Counted from the first letter of the stretch, positions 51,546 through 60,676 are shown. The stretch: 64,000 bases of DNA from Ruegeria sp. HKCCD8929 (GCF_013031405.1 NZ_WPZY01000019.1:1-64000); one strand, 5' to 3'. Notes: generated from the letters alone by a model not told the origin. Translations and numbers: made by a program.

Positions 51546-51638
51546 AAAATGATACGTTGATTTACACAGATTCGCGCCGAATTTGACGCCCGGCGTTTGT
51601 TAGCTTGGTGTCATAAGTTTGTAGAGGACGAGCGTCGT

Positions 51639-53447
51639 ATGGTACACAACAACAAGGTATTGACCGTCTCCTATGGGACGTTTTCATGCACCCTCGAAGG
51701 GTTCGATGACTCCTTTGAGACCATGAAATCCATCGCCGAGTATTTTCGGGACCTGGCAGCGGACGACCGCTATTTCGGATCGGAACCGCCGCAACCTGAT
51801 GCAGAAATGCTGACCCGGATCGCCCAGCGCGACATCGCCCGTCAGGTCGAGGCCCGCCAGAGCGAGACCGGAATCGTTTTGCGCGCAACCGAGGCCGAGG
51901 CCCCGGCCATCGCCGCCCAGCCGCAGCCCGCAGCCGATCCGACGCCGGCCGCGCCGCAGCAACCCGTCCAGGCGGACCCCGCCCCCAGCATCGCACCAGT
52001 CCCGGCCGAACCCGTCCAGCCCGCCGCAACCACGCCCGAACCTGCAAACTCCGAACCGCCCGCCCCCGTCCAGGCCGAGGCGCCGCAACCCGCGCCCGAG
52101 CCGGTTGCCGAGCGCAAGCCGGTCGTGCTGGAAGCGGTCAAGACGGATGTACCCGAACCGACGCCCGCCCCGGCACCCGAAGCCGCAGAACCGGAAATGG
52201 AAGCGGAAGAGGCCCCGATCCTCGAGGCCGAGCCGGTCGACCCCGAAACCGTGCCCGCCGCAAACAGCATCGCCGCGAAACTGCAGCGCATCCGCGCCGT
52301 GGTGTCGCGTTCCGAGGACGAGGTTGGCTCCTACTCGGAAGATGAGCATGCCGATCTCATGGCCGGCGGAGCCGAGGAAGATCAGGACGCGATCTCGTCG
52401 GCCTTTGACGCAGAAACCGAAACGGCAGCCGACCTGCCCCCGGTTGTCCAGACCCTCGAAACCATCATCGCCGGTGCCGAACCCGCTCAGGAAGACGAGA
52501 GCGACGACATCCTGTTCGCCAATCTCGATGACGACGCCGATGAGCCCGAAGAGGATGGCGATTTCCGCAATATCCTCGACGACGACACCGATACCGCGCC
52601 CGAGCAGATCGCACCGGCAGCCGAGTCCGTTATCGAGATGCCGACCCCGGCTGCGGCAGAGGATCAGCAGACGCCCGATGGCGCCCTGACCGCCGAGGAC
52701 GAGGCCGACCTGATGCGCGAGCTTGCCGGGGTCGAGGCCGAACTGACCTCGCGCCGCGAAGATCGCCCGGACATGAGCGGCGGCATCGACGATGACGCCG
52801 ACGTGTCCCGCCTGATGGACGCGGCCGACGAAAAGCTGGGCGAGCCCGGCGCATCGCATAACCGCGAGGCCTACACCCACCTTCGCGCTGCCGTTGCGGC
52901 GACCGAGGCGGATCGGACTGTCGGTGCCGAAGCCAAGACCGGCGCGGATGCCGAGGACTATCGCGAGGACCTGGCCTCGGTCGTGAACCCGCGCCGCCCC
53001 ACCGCCGAAGGCGCAACACCCCGGCCCGAGGTCGACAAGCCCGGCCCGCTGAAACTGGTTGCCGAGCAGCGCATCGACGAATCCTCGCCCACGAATGCCG
53101 GCCCCGTCCGCCCGCGCCGGGTGGCCAGCGTGGTCAAGGCGGATGTCACCGCACCCGACAGCGGATTTGCCAGCTTTGCCGAGGAAAAAGGCGCCCAGTC
53201 GCTGGCCGAACTGCTGGAGGCCGCTGCCGCCTACCTGTCCTTCGTCGAAGGGCAGGAGCAATTTTCGCGCCCGCAGCTGATGAACAAGGTCCGCGCGCTG
53301 AACCTGGACGAGTTCAACCGCGAAGACAGCCTGCGCTTTTTCGGCCAGCTTCTGCGCGAAGGGAAAATCGAAAAAGCCGGTGGCGGTCGTTTCGCCGCCT
53401 CCAGCCAGATCGGCTATCGTCCCAACGGAGAACGCGCCGTGGGCTGA
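51639..53447 (+). CDS. long acidic low-complexity protein with conserved ends
   Basis: 602 residues from the ATG at 51639 with GAGGACG upstream. Residues 1-60 (VSYGTFSCTLEGFDDSFETM, AEYFRDLAADDRYFG) and the last 90 (SLAELLEAAAAYLSFVEGQ, FGQLLREGKIEKAGGGRF) look folded; the latter resembles a winged-helix module. Between lies a Pro/Ala/Glu/Asp-rich disordered region of 400 residues. Similar roseobacter proteins are sometimes labelled CheA, which I do not support since no kinase motif is present. No signal peptide. Function unknown, possibly scaffolding or DNA-linked. Confidence 0.7.
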   Translation: MVHNNKVLTVSYGTFSCTLEGFDDSFETMKSIAEYFRDLAADDRYFGSEPPQPDAEMLTRIAQRDIARQVEARQSETGIVLRATEAEAPAIAAQPQPAADPTPAAPQQPVQADPAPSIAPVPAEPVQPAATTPEPANSEPPAPVQAEAPQPAPEPVAERKPVVLEAVKTDVPEPTPAPAPEAAEPEMEAEEAPILEAEPVDPETVPAANSIAAKLQRIRAVVSRSEDEVGSYSEDEHADLMAGGAEEDQDAISSAFDAETETAADLPPVVQTLETIIAGAEPAQEDESDDILFANLDDDADEPEEDGDFRNILDDDTDTAPEQIAPAAESVIEMPTPAAAEDQQTPDGALTAEDEADLMRELAGVEAELTSRREDRPDMSGGIDDDADVSRLMDAADEKLGEPGASHNREAYTHLRAAVAATEADRTVGAEAKTGADAEDYREDLASVVNPRRPTAEGATPRPEVDKPGPLKLVAEQRIDESSPTNAGPVRPRRVASVVKADVTAPDSGFASFAEEKGAQSLAELLEAAAAYLSFVEGQEQFSRPQLMNKVRALNLDEFNREDSLRFFGQLLREGKIEKAGGGRFAASSQIGYRPNGERAVG

Positions 53448-53466
53448 ACCCCTCGTCATCTCACGG

Positions 53467-53510
53467 AAAAACGCCCTGCCGGACATCCCGGCGGGGCGTT
53501 TTCTTTTTTT
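53467..53510 (+). terminator. intrinsic terminator of the acidic-protein gene
   Basis: AACGCCCTGCCGG and CCGGCGGGGCGTT pair (one or two mismatches) around a short loop and are followed by TTCTTTTTTT, 20 bases after the stop. Confidence 0.85.
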
Positions 53511-53731
53511 GAGCCTCGTCCTGCCGCAACGACAGCGCCGTTGGCGATCCCGCTATTTTAGTCCCCGGCCAGGAGGCCAACGGGTTTCATTCGCCCCAAA
53601 ACTGCGCGAACACTTACCTGTTTGCGGGCGCAGCTTCCTTCTCCACGTTCCAACTGACGAAGAGAGGCAGAGGGGCCGGCTCTGCGCAAGCAGAAAACAC
53701 TTTAAGAAACCACCGTAACCTATTTTCGGAT

Positions 53732-54538
53732 ATGACAATGCGACTGATGTGCCTGAACGGATGGGGTGGAAAACTCCACGATGATCTGCTGCCTTACCTG
53801 GCAGCGGACCGCCCCGACATCCTGTGCCTGCAAGAGGTGGTGCACAGCCCGCAAACCGGCAAGGACTGGCTCACCTACCGGGACGGCGACCATGTTCTGC
53901 CGCAACGGGCCAATTTCTTCCGCGATGTTTGTCAGGCGCTGCCGGACCACGTCGCCACCTTCTGCCCGGCCGCACAAGGCGTGCTGTGGGATGGCGAGAA
54001 AACAGTGCCGTCGCAATGGGGGCTCGCCACCTTTGTGCACAAATCCCTGCCCGTCATCGCGCAGGCACAGGATTTCGTCCACAAAAACTACTCACCGCAC
54101 GGCTACGGCCCCCACCCCAGATCCCGCAGCGCCCACGGCATCCGGGTCTACGATCATCAGCGCGACCGCCCGGTGAGCGTCACCCACATGCACGGTCTGC
54201 GCGATCTGAATGGAAAGTTGGACACGCCCGACCGGCTGGCACAGGCGCAGCGGCTTCTGGACCTGTCGAACCGGGTCTCCGACCCCGATGGCGTTGTGGT
54301 CATATGCGGGGATTTCAATGTCAAACCGGATAGCGAGACGCTGGGGCTGCTACAAGACGCCGGACTGACCGAGCTTGTCACGCGCCGGGGCTTCGACGGC
54401 ACCCGCACCTCGCATTACACCAAACCGGGCCGGTTCGCGGATTACATGCTGGTGAACCACGAAAGCGAGGTTACCCGCTTTGATGTGGTCCACCAGCCCG
54501 AGGTATCCGATCACTGCCCGCTTGTGCTCGAAATCTGA
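53732..54538 (+). CDS. endonuclease/exonuclease/phosphatase family protein
   Basis: 268 residues. MCLNGWGGKL and LQEV near the start, HMHG in the middle, GDFNVKPDS and SDHCPLVLEI at the end are the metal-binding and catalytic motifs of the EEP fold (APE1/DNase I-like). No signal peptide, so it acts in the cytoplasm on a phosphodiester or phosphomonoester, identity unknown. Monocistronic with a 220-base AT-richer upstream spacer, in which I see no clear promoter. Confidence 0.88.
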   Translation: MTMRLMCLNGWGGKLHDDLLPYLAADRPDILCLQEVVHSPQTGKDWLTYRDGDHVLPQRANFFRDVCQALPDHVATFCPAAQGVLWDGEKTVPSQWGLATFVHKSLPVIAQAQDFVHKNYSPHGYGPHPRSRSAHGIRVYDHQRDRPVSVTHMHGLRDLNGKLDTPDRLAQAQRLLDLSNRVSDPDGVVVICGDFNVKPDSETLGLLQDAGLTELVTRRGFDGTRTSHYTKPGRFADYMLVNHESEVTRFDVVHQPEVSDHCPLVLEI

Positions 54539-54626
54539 GCGGTGCCGCGCCGCACAGGGGCGCGACCACAAAACGAAAAACCCGAACCCGAACTGGGGCC
54601 GTATGACTGACAGCCCCAGCCCCCGG

Positions 54627-55286
54627 TCAGCTCCCCAGATCGCAGCCGATGATCTCGGTTGCGATCCCGTGCCCCAGCGCTTCGTCGGACGACAGCAGCC
54701 GGTGCCCCAGCTTCAGCTCGCGCACTTCGTCGCGGGTCAGCTTCGAGCGCTGGGCCAGAATGCTGATCGACCGTTCCTCGGTCTTTTCCCAGCGCTGCGG
54801 AAAGCTGTTGAGTTCGGTCCGGTCGTTCGAACTGGCCACCACCGTCAGCGTGACGGGATGGATCTGCATCGTGCTGCTGCAGCTGATCCGCCGCTCGGAA
54901 CCCGCCAGGAACACATAGACCGCCGCCGAATGGCTGTTGCCATAGATGGTCGTGGTCAGCCGGTTCTCGGTATCCGCGATCCGCAGCGCCTCATAGACGC
55001 CATGGGCCGTGGTCGGGCTGCCGCCGGGCGAGTTGATGACGATCTCCTGCGCGTATCCGCCCTCCAGGCAGGGAATGACCGTGTCAAAGATCTTGCCGGT
55101 CAGTTCCCAGTCGACCTTGCCGTCGAGAACAAAGCGCCCGTGCTTGCCGGTGCATTTAAGCTTGTCCCCTTCCTCTTTCTTGGCCGTTTCCACGGCCGCC
55201 ATGGCCGTTGCCGAGTCTCCGGCAGGCCAGTTGATGGCGACGATACTCAGCGCCGCCAGTGCCAGTGTAATTGTGATTTTTTTCAT
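54627..55286 (-). CDS. exported ClpP-like serine hydrolase
   Basis: 219 residues from the ATG at 55286. A signal peptide (1-32) ends in TAMAA. INSPGGSPTTAHGVYEALR (85-102) is the ClpP/crotonase oxyanion loop, GNSHSAAV puts Ser120 at the ClpP nucleophile position, and His143 in QIHPV matches the ClpP histidine. The ClpP aspartate site (ERDxF) reads LGHRL, giving His195 instead. Four cysteines (45, 73, 136, 215) suit a disulfide-bonded periplasmic protein. Substrate unknown. Confidence 0.7.
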   Translation of the reverse strand: MKKITITLALAALSIVAINWPAGDSATAMAAVETAKKEEGDKLKCTGKHGRFVLDGKVDWELTGKIFDTVIPCLEGGYAQEIVINSPGGSPTTAHGVYEALRIADTENRLTTTIYGNSHSAAVYVFLAGSERRISCSSTMQIHPVTLTVVASSNDRTELNSFPQRWEKTEERSISILAQRSKLTRDEVRELKLGHRLLSSDEALGHGIATEIIGCDLGS

Positions 55287-55547
55287 GTGTTTACCCACTA
55301 AACAGAAAGTGTACCCCGGTATTCATGAATTCATGGCGCACCTGAGCCTTGGTCTTCCGGCTCGAATTCTTATTTGTGCGCCGCCGTCAGAAGACCAGAA
55401 AAAGCCGCCGAAATATAGTTTGGAATGTGGCCATAATACGGTTCGCAACAACTTGTGACCGGTCCGTCAGGTGCCGTGAGGGCTGCGGTTTTGCACCAAT
55501 CTGCCCCTGAAACGACACGCTCCGAAACGCCTTAGACAGTCACCGAT

Positions 55548-56633
55548 ATGTGCCGCCGCCGCTTTCGTGCTACGGTTGCACCAGTCCGTTCGAACCAGCC
55601 CACGAGGTCTGATGTGGCCACCCGTCACGTGAAATTACGCCATTTTACCATAGCCTTGGTTCCCATCGTCATTTTCTGGCTGAACGCCCTGATCAGCAAG
55701 CATCTGATGGCCTCGGACCTCGATGTGCCCCCCGACATCCTGCAGGACGGGCGCCACTGGCTCGAGGCGGTGGGCCGCTACCGGTTCCTCGCCGCCACCT
55801 GGTTCTTCGCCGCTCTGGCGGTGCTCGCGGTGGCGGTGCTGGTGCGCACTCTGATGCGCCCGACAGCCCGCCAGACACGTCTTGCGGCTGTCGCCACCAT
55901 GGTCGTCATCTTCCTGCTCGCCGTCACCCCGGTGATTCAGCAGAACCTGAACCCGGACGGGACGCGGCTCTATCACCGCCTCGGAGCGGCTGTCTTTGAG
56001 ACCGCCCTTGCTCGGGGCAACTTGCCGGGATGCGTCGGACCGGACGACCTCTGGCTGCTGGGCCGATGCGGCGATATCCCGGTCGTCTCGCTCTTCAACC
56101 GCCTGATGGATATCGTCACCGTCCTGGCCGGCCTCGCCGTGGGCGCATTGATCGTCGGAATGATCCTGTGCCTGGAAACGCGCCACAGCGACGATTTTGA
56201 GGAAGCCGCCGCACAGCTCGCCCAGAACCTGCGCCAGATGCGGCAGCAGCTTTACCTCTCCAGCCTGATCCTCACCTTCGGCATGCTCTTCGCAACCAGC
56301 TGGATGCACTGGCCCCTGCCCATGGTGTCCGAGGCGGAACGGGGACCGTACGGCTCGATCGTACTGGCCTCGGCCCTGTTCACCGGCACCTATTTCAGCC
56401 TGCTGCTCCTGAGCTTTTACCTGCCCGTTGCCTTGATATTGGACGAGCGGGTCAGACTGCTCGCCGAAAAGGCGGGGCAAAGCGCGCCGGCCGGCGAGCC
56501 GCTCGATATCATCGGCTGGCGGGCCTCACACGGGCTGAAAGACGGGGCCAGCGAATACATCCGCGCGGGGTTCGCCCTGACGGCGCCGATCCTGGCGGCC
56601 TTTGCAGGCGGGATTTCCCCCATCGCACTATAA
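55548..56633 (+). CDS. polytopic membrane protein of unknown function
   Basis: 361 residues from the ATG at 55548; a GTG at 55614 (VATRHVKLRHF) is an alternative start. Hydrophobic helices are near 32-52, 78-98, 108-126, 185-208, 240-258, 275-300 and 340-358, separated by short charged loops. No family motif is recognised. It is followed, 38 bases later, by the convergent DUF2842 gene. Probably monocistronic. Confidence 0.55.
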   Translation: MCRRRFRATVAPVRSNQPTRSDVATRHVKLRHFTIALVPIVIFWLNALISKHLMASDLDVPPDILQDGRHWLEAVGRYRFLAATWFFAALAVLAVAVLVRTLMRPTARQTRLAAVATMVVIFLLAVTPVIQQNLNPDGTRLYHRLGAAVFETALARGNLPGCVGPDDLWLLGRCGDIPVVSLFNRLMDIVTVLAGLAVGALIVGMILCLETRHSDDFEEAAAQLAQNLRQMRQQLYLSSLILTFGMLFATSWMHWPLPMVSEAERGPYGSIVLASALFTGTYFSLLLLSFYLPVALILDERVRLLAEKAGQSAPAGEPLDIIGWRASHGLKDGASEYIRAGFALTAPILAAFAGGISPIAL

Positions 56634-56671
56634 GGGTGCAAAGGTCATGCGCTTCCCCGCAAGGGCGCGGC

Positions 56672-56911
56672 TTATCCCCCGTCGTCCGGATCCGCCTGCC
56701 CCACGCCCCGGAACACATATTTGAAGGGCAGAGCCCACAGGATGCCAAGGCCGATATAGACCAGCAGTTCCAGCCAGATCGGCGGACGCTCAAGCAGGTT
56801 CAGCACCGTGACCACCGCCACGATGTAAAGCGGCAGCCCCACCAGCAGGATCACCAGCGACCAGCGGCGGCGGGCCTTGTAGCTGAGCCCGGGTTTCTTT
56901 CCCTCGCCCAT
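56672..56911 (-). CDS. DUF2842 family small membrane protein
   Basis: 79 residues from the ATG at 56911. It begins with a hydrophilic SYKARRRW segment and has two helices (about 17-37 and 45-66), ending FRGVGQADPDDGG, the DUF2842 signature. The start overlaps the purA stop by one base, so the two are co-translated. Role unknown. Confidence 0.9.
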   Translation of the reverse strand: MGEGKKPGLSYKARRRWSLVILLVGLPLYIVAVVTVLNLLERPPIWLELLVYIGLGILWALPFKYVFRGVGQADPDDGG

Positions 56912-58206
56912 CAGTCGGCAAACGGGTCGGTCACCAGAATGGTGTCGTCCCGCTCCGGGCTGGTGGACAAGAGCGCCACCGGGCATTCGATCAGCTCCTC
57001 GACCCGGCGCACGTATTTGATCGCATTGGCGGGCAGATCGGCCCAGCTGCGCGCGCCTTCGGTCGACTCGCTCCAGCCCGGCATTTCCTCGTAGATCGGT
57101 TTGCAGCGCGCCTGTTGGTCGGCGGCGGTGGGCAGGTAATCCAGCCGCTCGCCATCCAGCTCATAGCCCACGCAGATTTTCAGCGTCTCGAACCCGTCCA
57201 GCACGTCGAGCTTGGTCAGCGAGATACCGTTCACCCCGCTGGTGGCGCAGGTCTGGCGCACCAGAACCGCGTCGAACCAGCCGCAGCGGCGCTTGCGCCC
57301 GGTGGTGGTGCCGAACTCATGCCCGCGCTCACCCAGCCGCTGGCCGTCCGCATCATGCAGCTCGGACGGGAACGGCCCCTCGCCCACGCGGGTGGTGTAG
57401 GCCTTGACGATGCCGAGGACGAAATCGATCGAGCCCGGCCCGATTCCCACCCCGGTGGCCGCCTGCCCGGCGATCACGTTCGACGAGGTCACATAAGGGT
57501 ACGTGCCAAAATCGATATCCAGCAGCGCGCCCTGCGCGCCCTCGAACAGGATGCGCTTGCCCGCCTTGCGTTTCTCGTTCAGCACCTTCCAGACCGGCGC
57601 CGCAAAGGGCAGGATCTGCGGTGCGATCTCTTTGAGCTGCGCCAGCAGCACGTCGCGGTCGATGGCCTCGATCCCCAACCCCTTGCGCAGCGGGTCGTGA
57701 TGCTGCAGCGCCCGGTCCACGCGCGCCTCAAGCGTGGCGGGGTCCGCCAGATCGGCCACGCGGACCGACCGGCGGCCCACCTTGTCCTCATAGGCCGGGC
57801 CAATACCGCGCCCGGTGGTCCCGATCTTGGTACCCTTGCTTGCGGCCTCTTCCCGCGCCCGGTCCAGCTCACCGTGGAAGGGCAGGATCAGCGGCGTGTT
57901 CTCGGCGATCATCAGCGTCTCGGGAGTGATATCCACACCCTGCGCCCGGATCGTGCCGATCTCGTTGATCAGATGCCACGGGTCCAGCACCACGCCGTTG
58001 CCGATAACGCTCAGCTTGCCGCCCCGCACCACGCCCGAGGGCAGCGCGTGCAGCTTATAGACCTCACCGTCGATGACCAGCGTATGACCGGCATTGTGCC
58101 CGCCCTGAAAGCGCGCGATCACGTCCGCCCGCTCGCTGAGCCAGTCGACGATCTTGCCTTTCCCCTCGTCGCCCCACTGGGCGCCGACAACAACCACGTT
58201 GGCCAT
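56911..58206 (-). CDS. purA: adenylosuccinate synthetase
   Basis: 431 residues. GAQWGDEGKGKI (8-19) is the GTP-binding loop, followed by NAGHT, VGRRSVRV and the C-terminal GTTTGRKRRCGWFD and STSPERDDTI. It condenses IMP and aspartate with GTP in AMP synthesis. Monocistronic with the DUF2842 gene. Confidence 0.98.
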   Translation of the reverse strand: MANVVVVGAQWGDEGKGKIVDWLSERADVIARFQGGHNAGHTLVIDGEVYKLHALPSGVVRGGKLSVIGNGVVLDPWHLINEIGTIRAQGVDITPETLMIAENTPLILPFHGELDRAREEAASKGTKIGTTGRGIGPAYEDKVGRRSVRVADLADPATLEARVDRALQHHDPLRKGLGIEAIDRDVLLAQLKEIAPQILPFAAPVWKVLNEKRKAGKRILFEGAQGALLDIDFGTYPYVTSSNVIAGQAATGVGIGPGSIDFVLGIVKAYTTRVGEGPFPSELHDADGQRLGERGHEFGTTTGRKRRCGWFDAVLVRQTCATSGVNGISLTKLDVLDGFETLKICVGYELDGERLDYLPTAADQQARCKPIYEEMPGWSESTEGARSWADLPANAIKYVRRVEELIECPVALLSTSPERDDTILVTDPFAD

Positions 58207-58330
58207 ATCCGGTCCTTTTAGCTCGGTAATATCAAACCCGGGCCCGTATAGCGGGGCGTGAGGGGCAGGGAAACCGGTAATTCGACGCAGTTCAGGTCAT
58301 ATCGCGCGTGCCGCGCGAGGCCTCTGGCGG

Positions 58331-58352
58331 GGATATTTTTGGCAAGAGGAAG
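58331..58352 (+). repeat. short roseobacter-type intergenic motif
   Basis: GGATATTTTTGGCAAGAGG, close to the motif at 9206, between purA and the nitrile hydratase operon. Confidence 0.45.
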
Positions 58353-58376
58353 AGCGTATCCGCCTCAAAGGCGGTG

Positions 58377-58715
58377 TTACCGCGATGAGGGCAGATGCAC
58401 GGGCTGTCCATGCGGGGTGCCGAGATAGGCGTCCTCCCAGGCGCGGCGGATGGCGGTGACCTCGTCGGGGTCCGCGGCGCCGTTTTCGGCCAGCAGCGCC
58501 TCGAGCGTCTCCAGCCAGGCGTGGAAATAATCGTCGCCCCCGTCCAGTTCACGGCTCAGCCCGTGCCGTTTCAACGTCTCGGAAAACCGCGCCGCCCAGT
58601 CGGGCCAGTCGAACCGCCCCGCCTCGTTCAGCGCCACCGTCAGGGCAAAGACCTGCGCGTGCCATGGCTGCTCGAAGGCCGGTTCCGGCGCGGAATGCTC
58701 GGGACAGCTGCTCAT
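58377..58715 (-). CDS. nitrile hydratase accessory (activator) protein
   Basis: 112 residues from the ATG at 58715, overlapping the beta-subunit stop by four bases. PAFEQPWHAQVFALTVALNEAGRFDWPDW is typical of the beta N-terminal-like activators (P14K, NhlE-type) that deliver cobalt by exchanging alpha subunits. It is the last gene of the three-gene operon. Confidence 0.88.
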   Translation of the reverse strand: MSSCPEHSAPEPAFEQPWHAQVFALTVALNEAGRFDWPDWAARFSETLKRHGLSRELDGGDDYFHAWLETLEALLAENGAADPDEVTAIRRAWEDAYLGTPHGQPVHLPSSR

Positions 58716-59389
58716 GCCGGCGCCAGATAGCTTTGCCAAAGGTCCAGCACGACCTCATCTTCGGGGTGTTCGGGATGCGCCCACAGCTCGCGCGCGTGAA
58801 ACCGCACGGCATAGAGCGGCTCGGGCGCCTCGCCCAGACCATGCGCGTTACTGTCGGGAAACACGTGATTGCCGTGCAGACGCTCGACATATCCCAGCGC
58901 ACCGGCGGCGTAATGCGGCAGGCGGGTGTGCCCGCCCGTCACCAACGCGTTGTCGGACGGAATATGCGTGCGCACCGCCTGCCCTGCCGAAAACAGCGGT
59001 GCCGGACCTTCGTCCCGATCCGCCGGCCCCCCCTTGGTCAAAACCCCCGGCACCGCGTCAGCCTTCAGCGCGCGTTGCGCCAGGGCATGCGGTTCGTCAT
59101 TCCCGGCCCCGCGCAGATCCTCCTCGGTCAGCACGCCGGTCTCGACCAGCAGATCGGCCAGGCCCGAGAGCCATTTCTCGTAATAGGAAAACCGGGTGTA
59201 ATCCCTTGGCGACAGCCGCTCTCGCGCATGCCGCGACACGTCGATGTTCCACTGCCCCAAGGCGCCCGCCGCCAGCGTCACCGCCAAGGCCCGCGCATGC
59301 CAGTCCTCGGCAAAGACCGGCGCATCCTCACCCTCGGGCACCACCGGGCCGTCGCCGAACCGCCCGCCCATGTCATGCACCCGGGTCAT
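58712..59389 (-). CDS. nitrile hydratase subunit beta
   Basis: 225 residues from the ATG at 59389, overlapping the alpha stop by four bases. MTRVHDMGGRFGDGPV, FAEDWHARALAVTLA, and the C-terminal GNHVFPDSNAHGLGEAPEPLYAVRF are family motifs. With alpha it forms the enzyme converting nitriles to amides. Arg in the N-terminal and middle segments would contact the alpha metal site. Confidence 0.93.
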   Translation of the reverse strand: MTRVHDMGGRFGDGPVVPEGEDAPVFAEDWHARALAVTLAAGALGQWNIDVSRHARERLSPRDYTRFSYYEKWLSGLADLLVETGVLTEEDLRGAGNDEPHALAQRALKADAVPGVLTKGGPADRDEGPAPLFSAGQAVRTHIPSDNALVTGGHTRLPHYAAGALGYVERLHGNHVFPDSNAHGLGEAPEPLYAVRFHARELWAHPEHPEDEVVLDLWQSYLAPA

Positions 59390-60000
59390 GCCGGCACCTT
59401 GGGCAGGCCGGTGCCGATCATGCTGTCGCGGGTGACCAAAGCGGCCAGCTCGTCCTCGCTCATCCCCTCGGTGCCCTCGGGCTGCATCGGCAGCACCAGA
59501 TAGCGGACCTCGGCGGTCGAATCCCAGACCCGCACGGCGGTGCCCTCGGGCAAGGTCACGCCGAACTCGGCTAGCACCTTGCGCGGCTCGCGCACGGCGC
59601 GGGCGCGGTAGGCGTCGGATTTGTACCAGCCGGGCGGGATGCCCAGCAAAGGCCATGGGTAGCAACTGCACAAGGTGCAGACGACCATGTTGTGCCGCGC
59701 GGGCGTATTCTCGACCACCACCATGTGCTCGCCCTGCCGCCCGTAATAGCCCAGATCGGCCACCACCGGCGTGGCGTCCTCCAAGAGCGCCGCCCTGAAC
59801 GCGGGATCACTCCACGCCTTCGCAACGACCCGCGCGCCGTTCTGCGGGCCGATCCGGTTCTGATAGGTGTCGATGATCTCATCGAGCGCTGCCGGATCGA
59901 TCAGCCCCTTGCGGGTGAGAATCGTCTCCAGCGCCTTGACGCGGAGCGCGGGATCGGGCGGCAGCAATGCATGCGGGTGGTCATGGTGATCATGTGGCAT
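59386..60000 (-). CDS. nitrile hydratase subunit alpha, cobalt type
   Basis: 204 residues. The metal site VCTLCSC (107-113) has Thr109, the cobalt-type signature (iron types have Ser). The three cysteines, two of which are normally oxidised, bind the metal. A His-rich N terminus (MPHDHHDHPH) could help metal capture. The first gene of the alpha-beta-activator operon. No amidase follows, so the amide product may be handled elsewhere. Confidence 0.95.
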   Translation of the reverse strand: MPHDHHDHPHALLPPDPALRVKALETILTRKGLIDPAALDEIIDTYQNRIGPQNGARVVAKAWSDPAFRAALLEDATPVVADLGYYGRQGEHMVVVENTPARHNMVVCTLCSCYPWPLLGIPPGWYKSDAYRARAVREPRKVLAEFGVTLPEGTAVRVWDSTAEVRYLVLPMQPEGTEGMSEDELAALVTRDSMIGTGLPKVPA

Positions 60001-60150
60001 GGCCGCAGGGTGCGCGAGCGAAACGCAATCTGTCCAGTCCCTTTGCAGTGATCGCCCCGATCACGGGGTTTGATGCCAACTCCTCCCTTGCCCCCCCGGC
60101 CAAACTTGCATAGATACCACGCGATACACGCCACGCTCCGCAGGACCCCC

Positions 60151-60516
60151 ATGGAAAACGTCGTTCTCATCATTCACCTTCTTCTGGCCCTGGGCCTGAT
60201 CGCCGTCGTTCTGATGCAGCGGTCCGAAGGCGGCGGGCTTGGCATGGGTGGCGGCGGCGGCGGCGTCATGTCGGGCCGCTCGGCGGCAACCGCACTGGGC
60301 AAACTGACCTGGATCCTGGCGATCTGCTTCATCGTGACCTCGCTCACCCTGACCATTATCGCGGCGCAGAAATCCGCAGGCACCTCGGTGATCGACCGTC
60401 TGGGCGTTCCGGCGCCTGCCGAAACCGAGCAGAGCGCACCGGCGGTTCCGGCCGCCGACGACCTGCTGCCCCCGGCCCAGGGCGACAACGCTCCGCTGAT
60501 TCCCCAAGCGGACTAA
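60151..60516 (+). CDS. secG: preprotein translocase subunit SecG
   Basis: 121 residues. Two helices (residues 1-22 and 52-70) flank a Gly-rich cytoplasmic loop with LMQRSEGGGLGMGGG, the SecG hallmark. It helps SecYE-SecA translocation. The Pro/Ala-rich tail is longer than E. coli SecG, as usual in alphaproteobacteria. A hairpin and the pyrG promoter follow. Confidence 0.95.
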   Translation: MENVVLIIHLLLALGLIAVVLMQRSEGGGLGMGGGGGGVMSGRSAATALGKLTWILAICFIVTSLTLTIIAAQKSAGTSVIDRLGVPAPAETEQSAPAVPAADDLLPPAQGDNAPLIPQAD

Positions 60517-60538
60517 GCCACAAAACCTAGAAATTCTT

Positions 60539-60571
60539 AAGAGAACGGCAACAGCATCTTGCGGTTCTCTT
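60539..60571 (+). terminator. hairpin after secG
   Basis: AAGAGAAC (60539-60546) pairs with GTTCTCTT, extended by GCAA/TTGC across a G-G mismatch. There is no T run, so it may not terminate efficiently. Confidence 0.5.
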
Positions 60572-60664
60572 GCGCCTTTCGCGCGAATCCTCTATATGTG
60601 AAGTCCCGTGATGCAGCGGTTTTTCAAGGCCGCCGGGCAGCCGAATAATGACGTCTCACGGGAG
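60570..60664 (+). promoter_or_regulatory. pyrG promoter and foldable leader
   Basis: TTGCGC-N17-TATATG (60570-60598) is a good promoter. The leader that follows begins with TCCCGTGA (60604-60611), which is fully complementary to TCACGGGA (60656-60663), overlapping the GGGAG ribosome binding site. Folding would hide the site. Confidence 0.5.
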
Positions 60665-60676
60665 CAGCCGAACAAC

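Noticed and set aside
51639..53447. CheA histidine kinase label
   Set aside because: No HPt, dimerisation or ATPase motif; only an acidic low-complexity region that can mimic poor matches.
51684..53486. 600-codon minus-strand frame opposite the acidic protein
   Set aside because: It is Gly/Arg/Leu-rich low complexity created by the GC-rich, Pro/Ala/Glu-rich sense gene; no start context.
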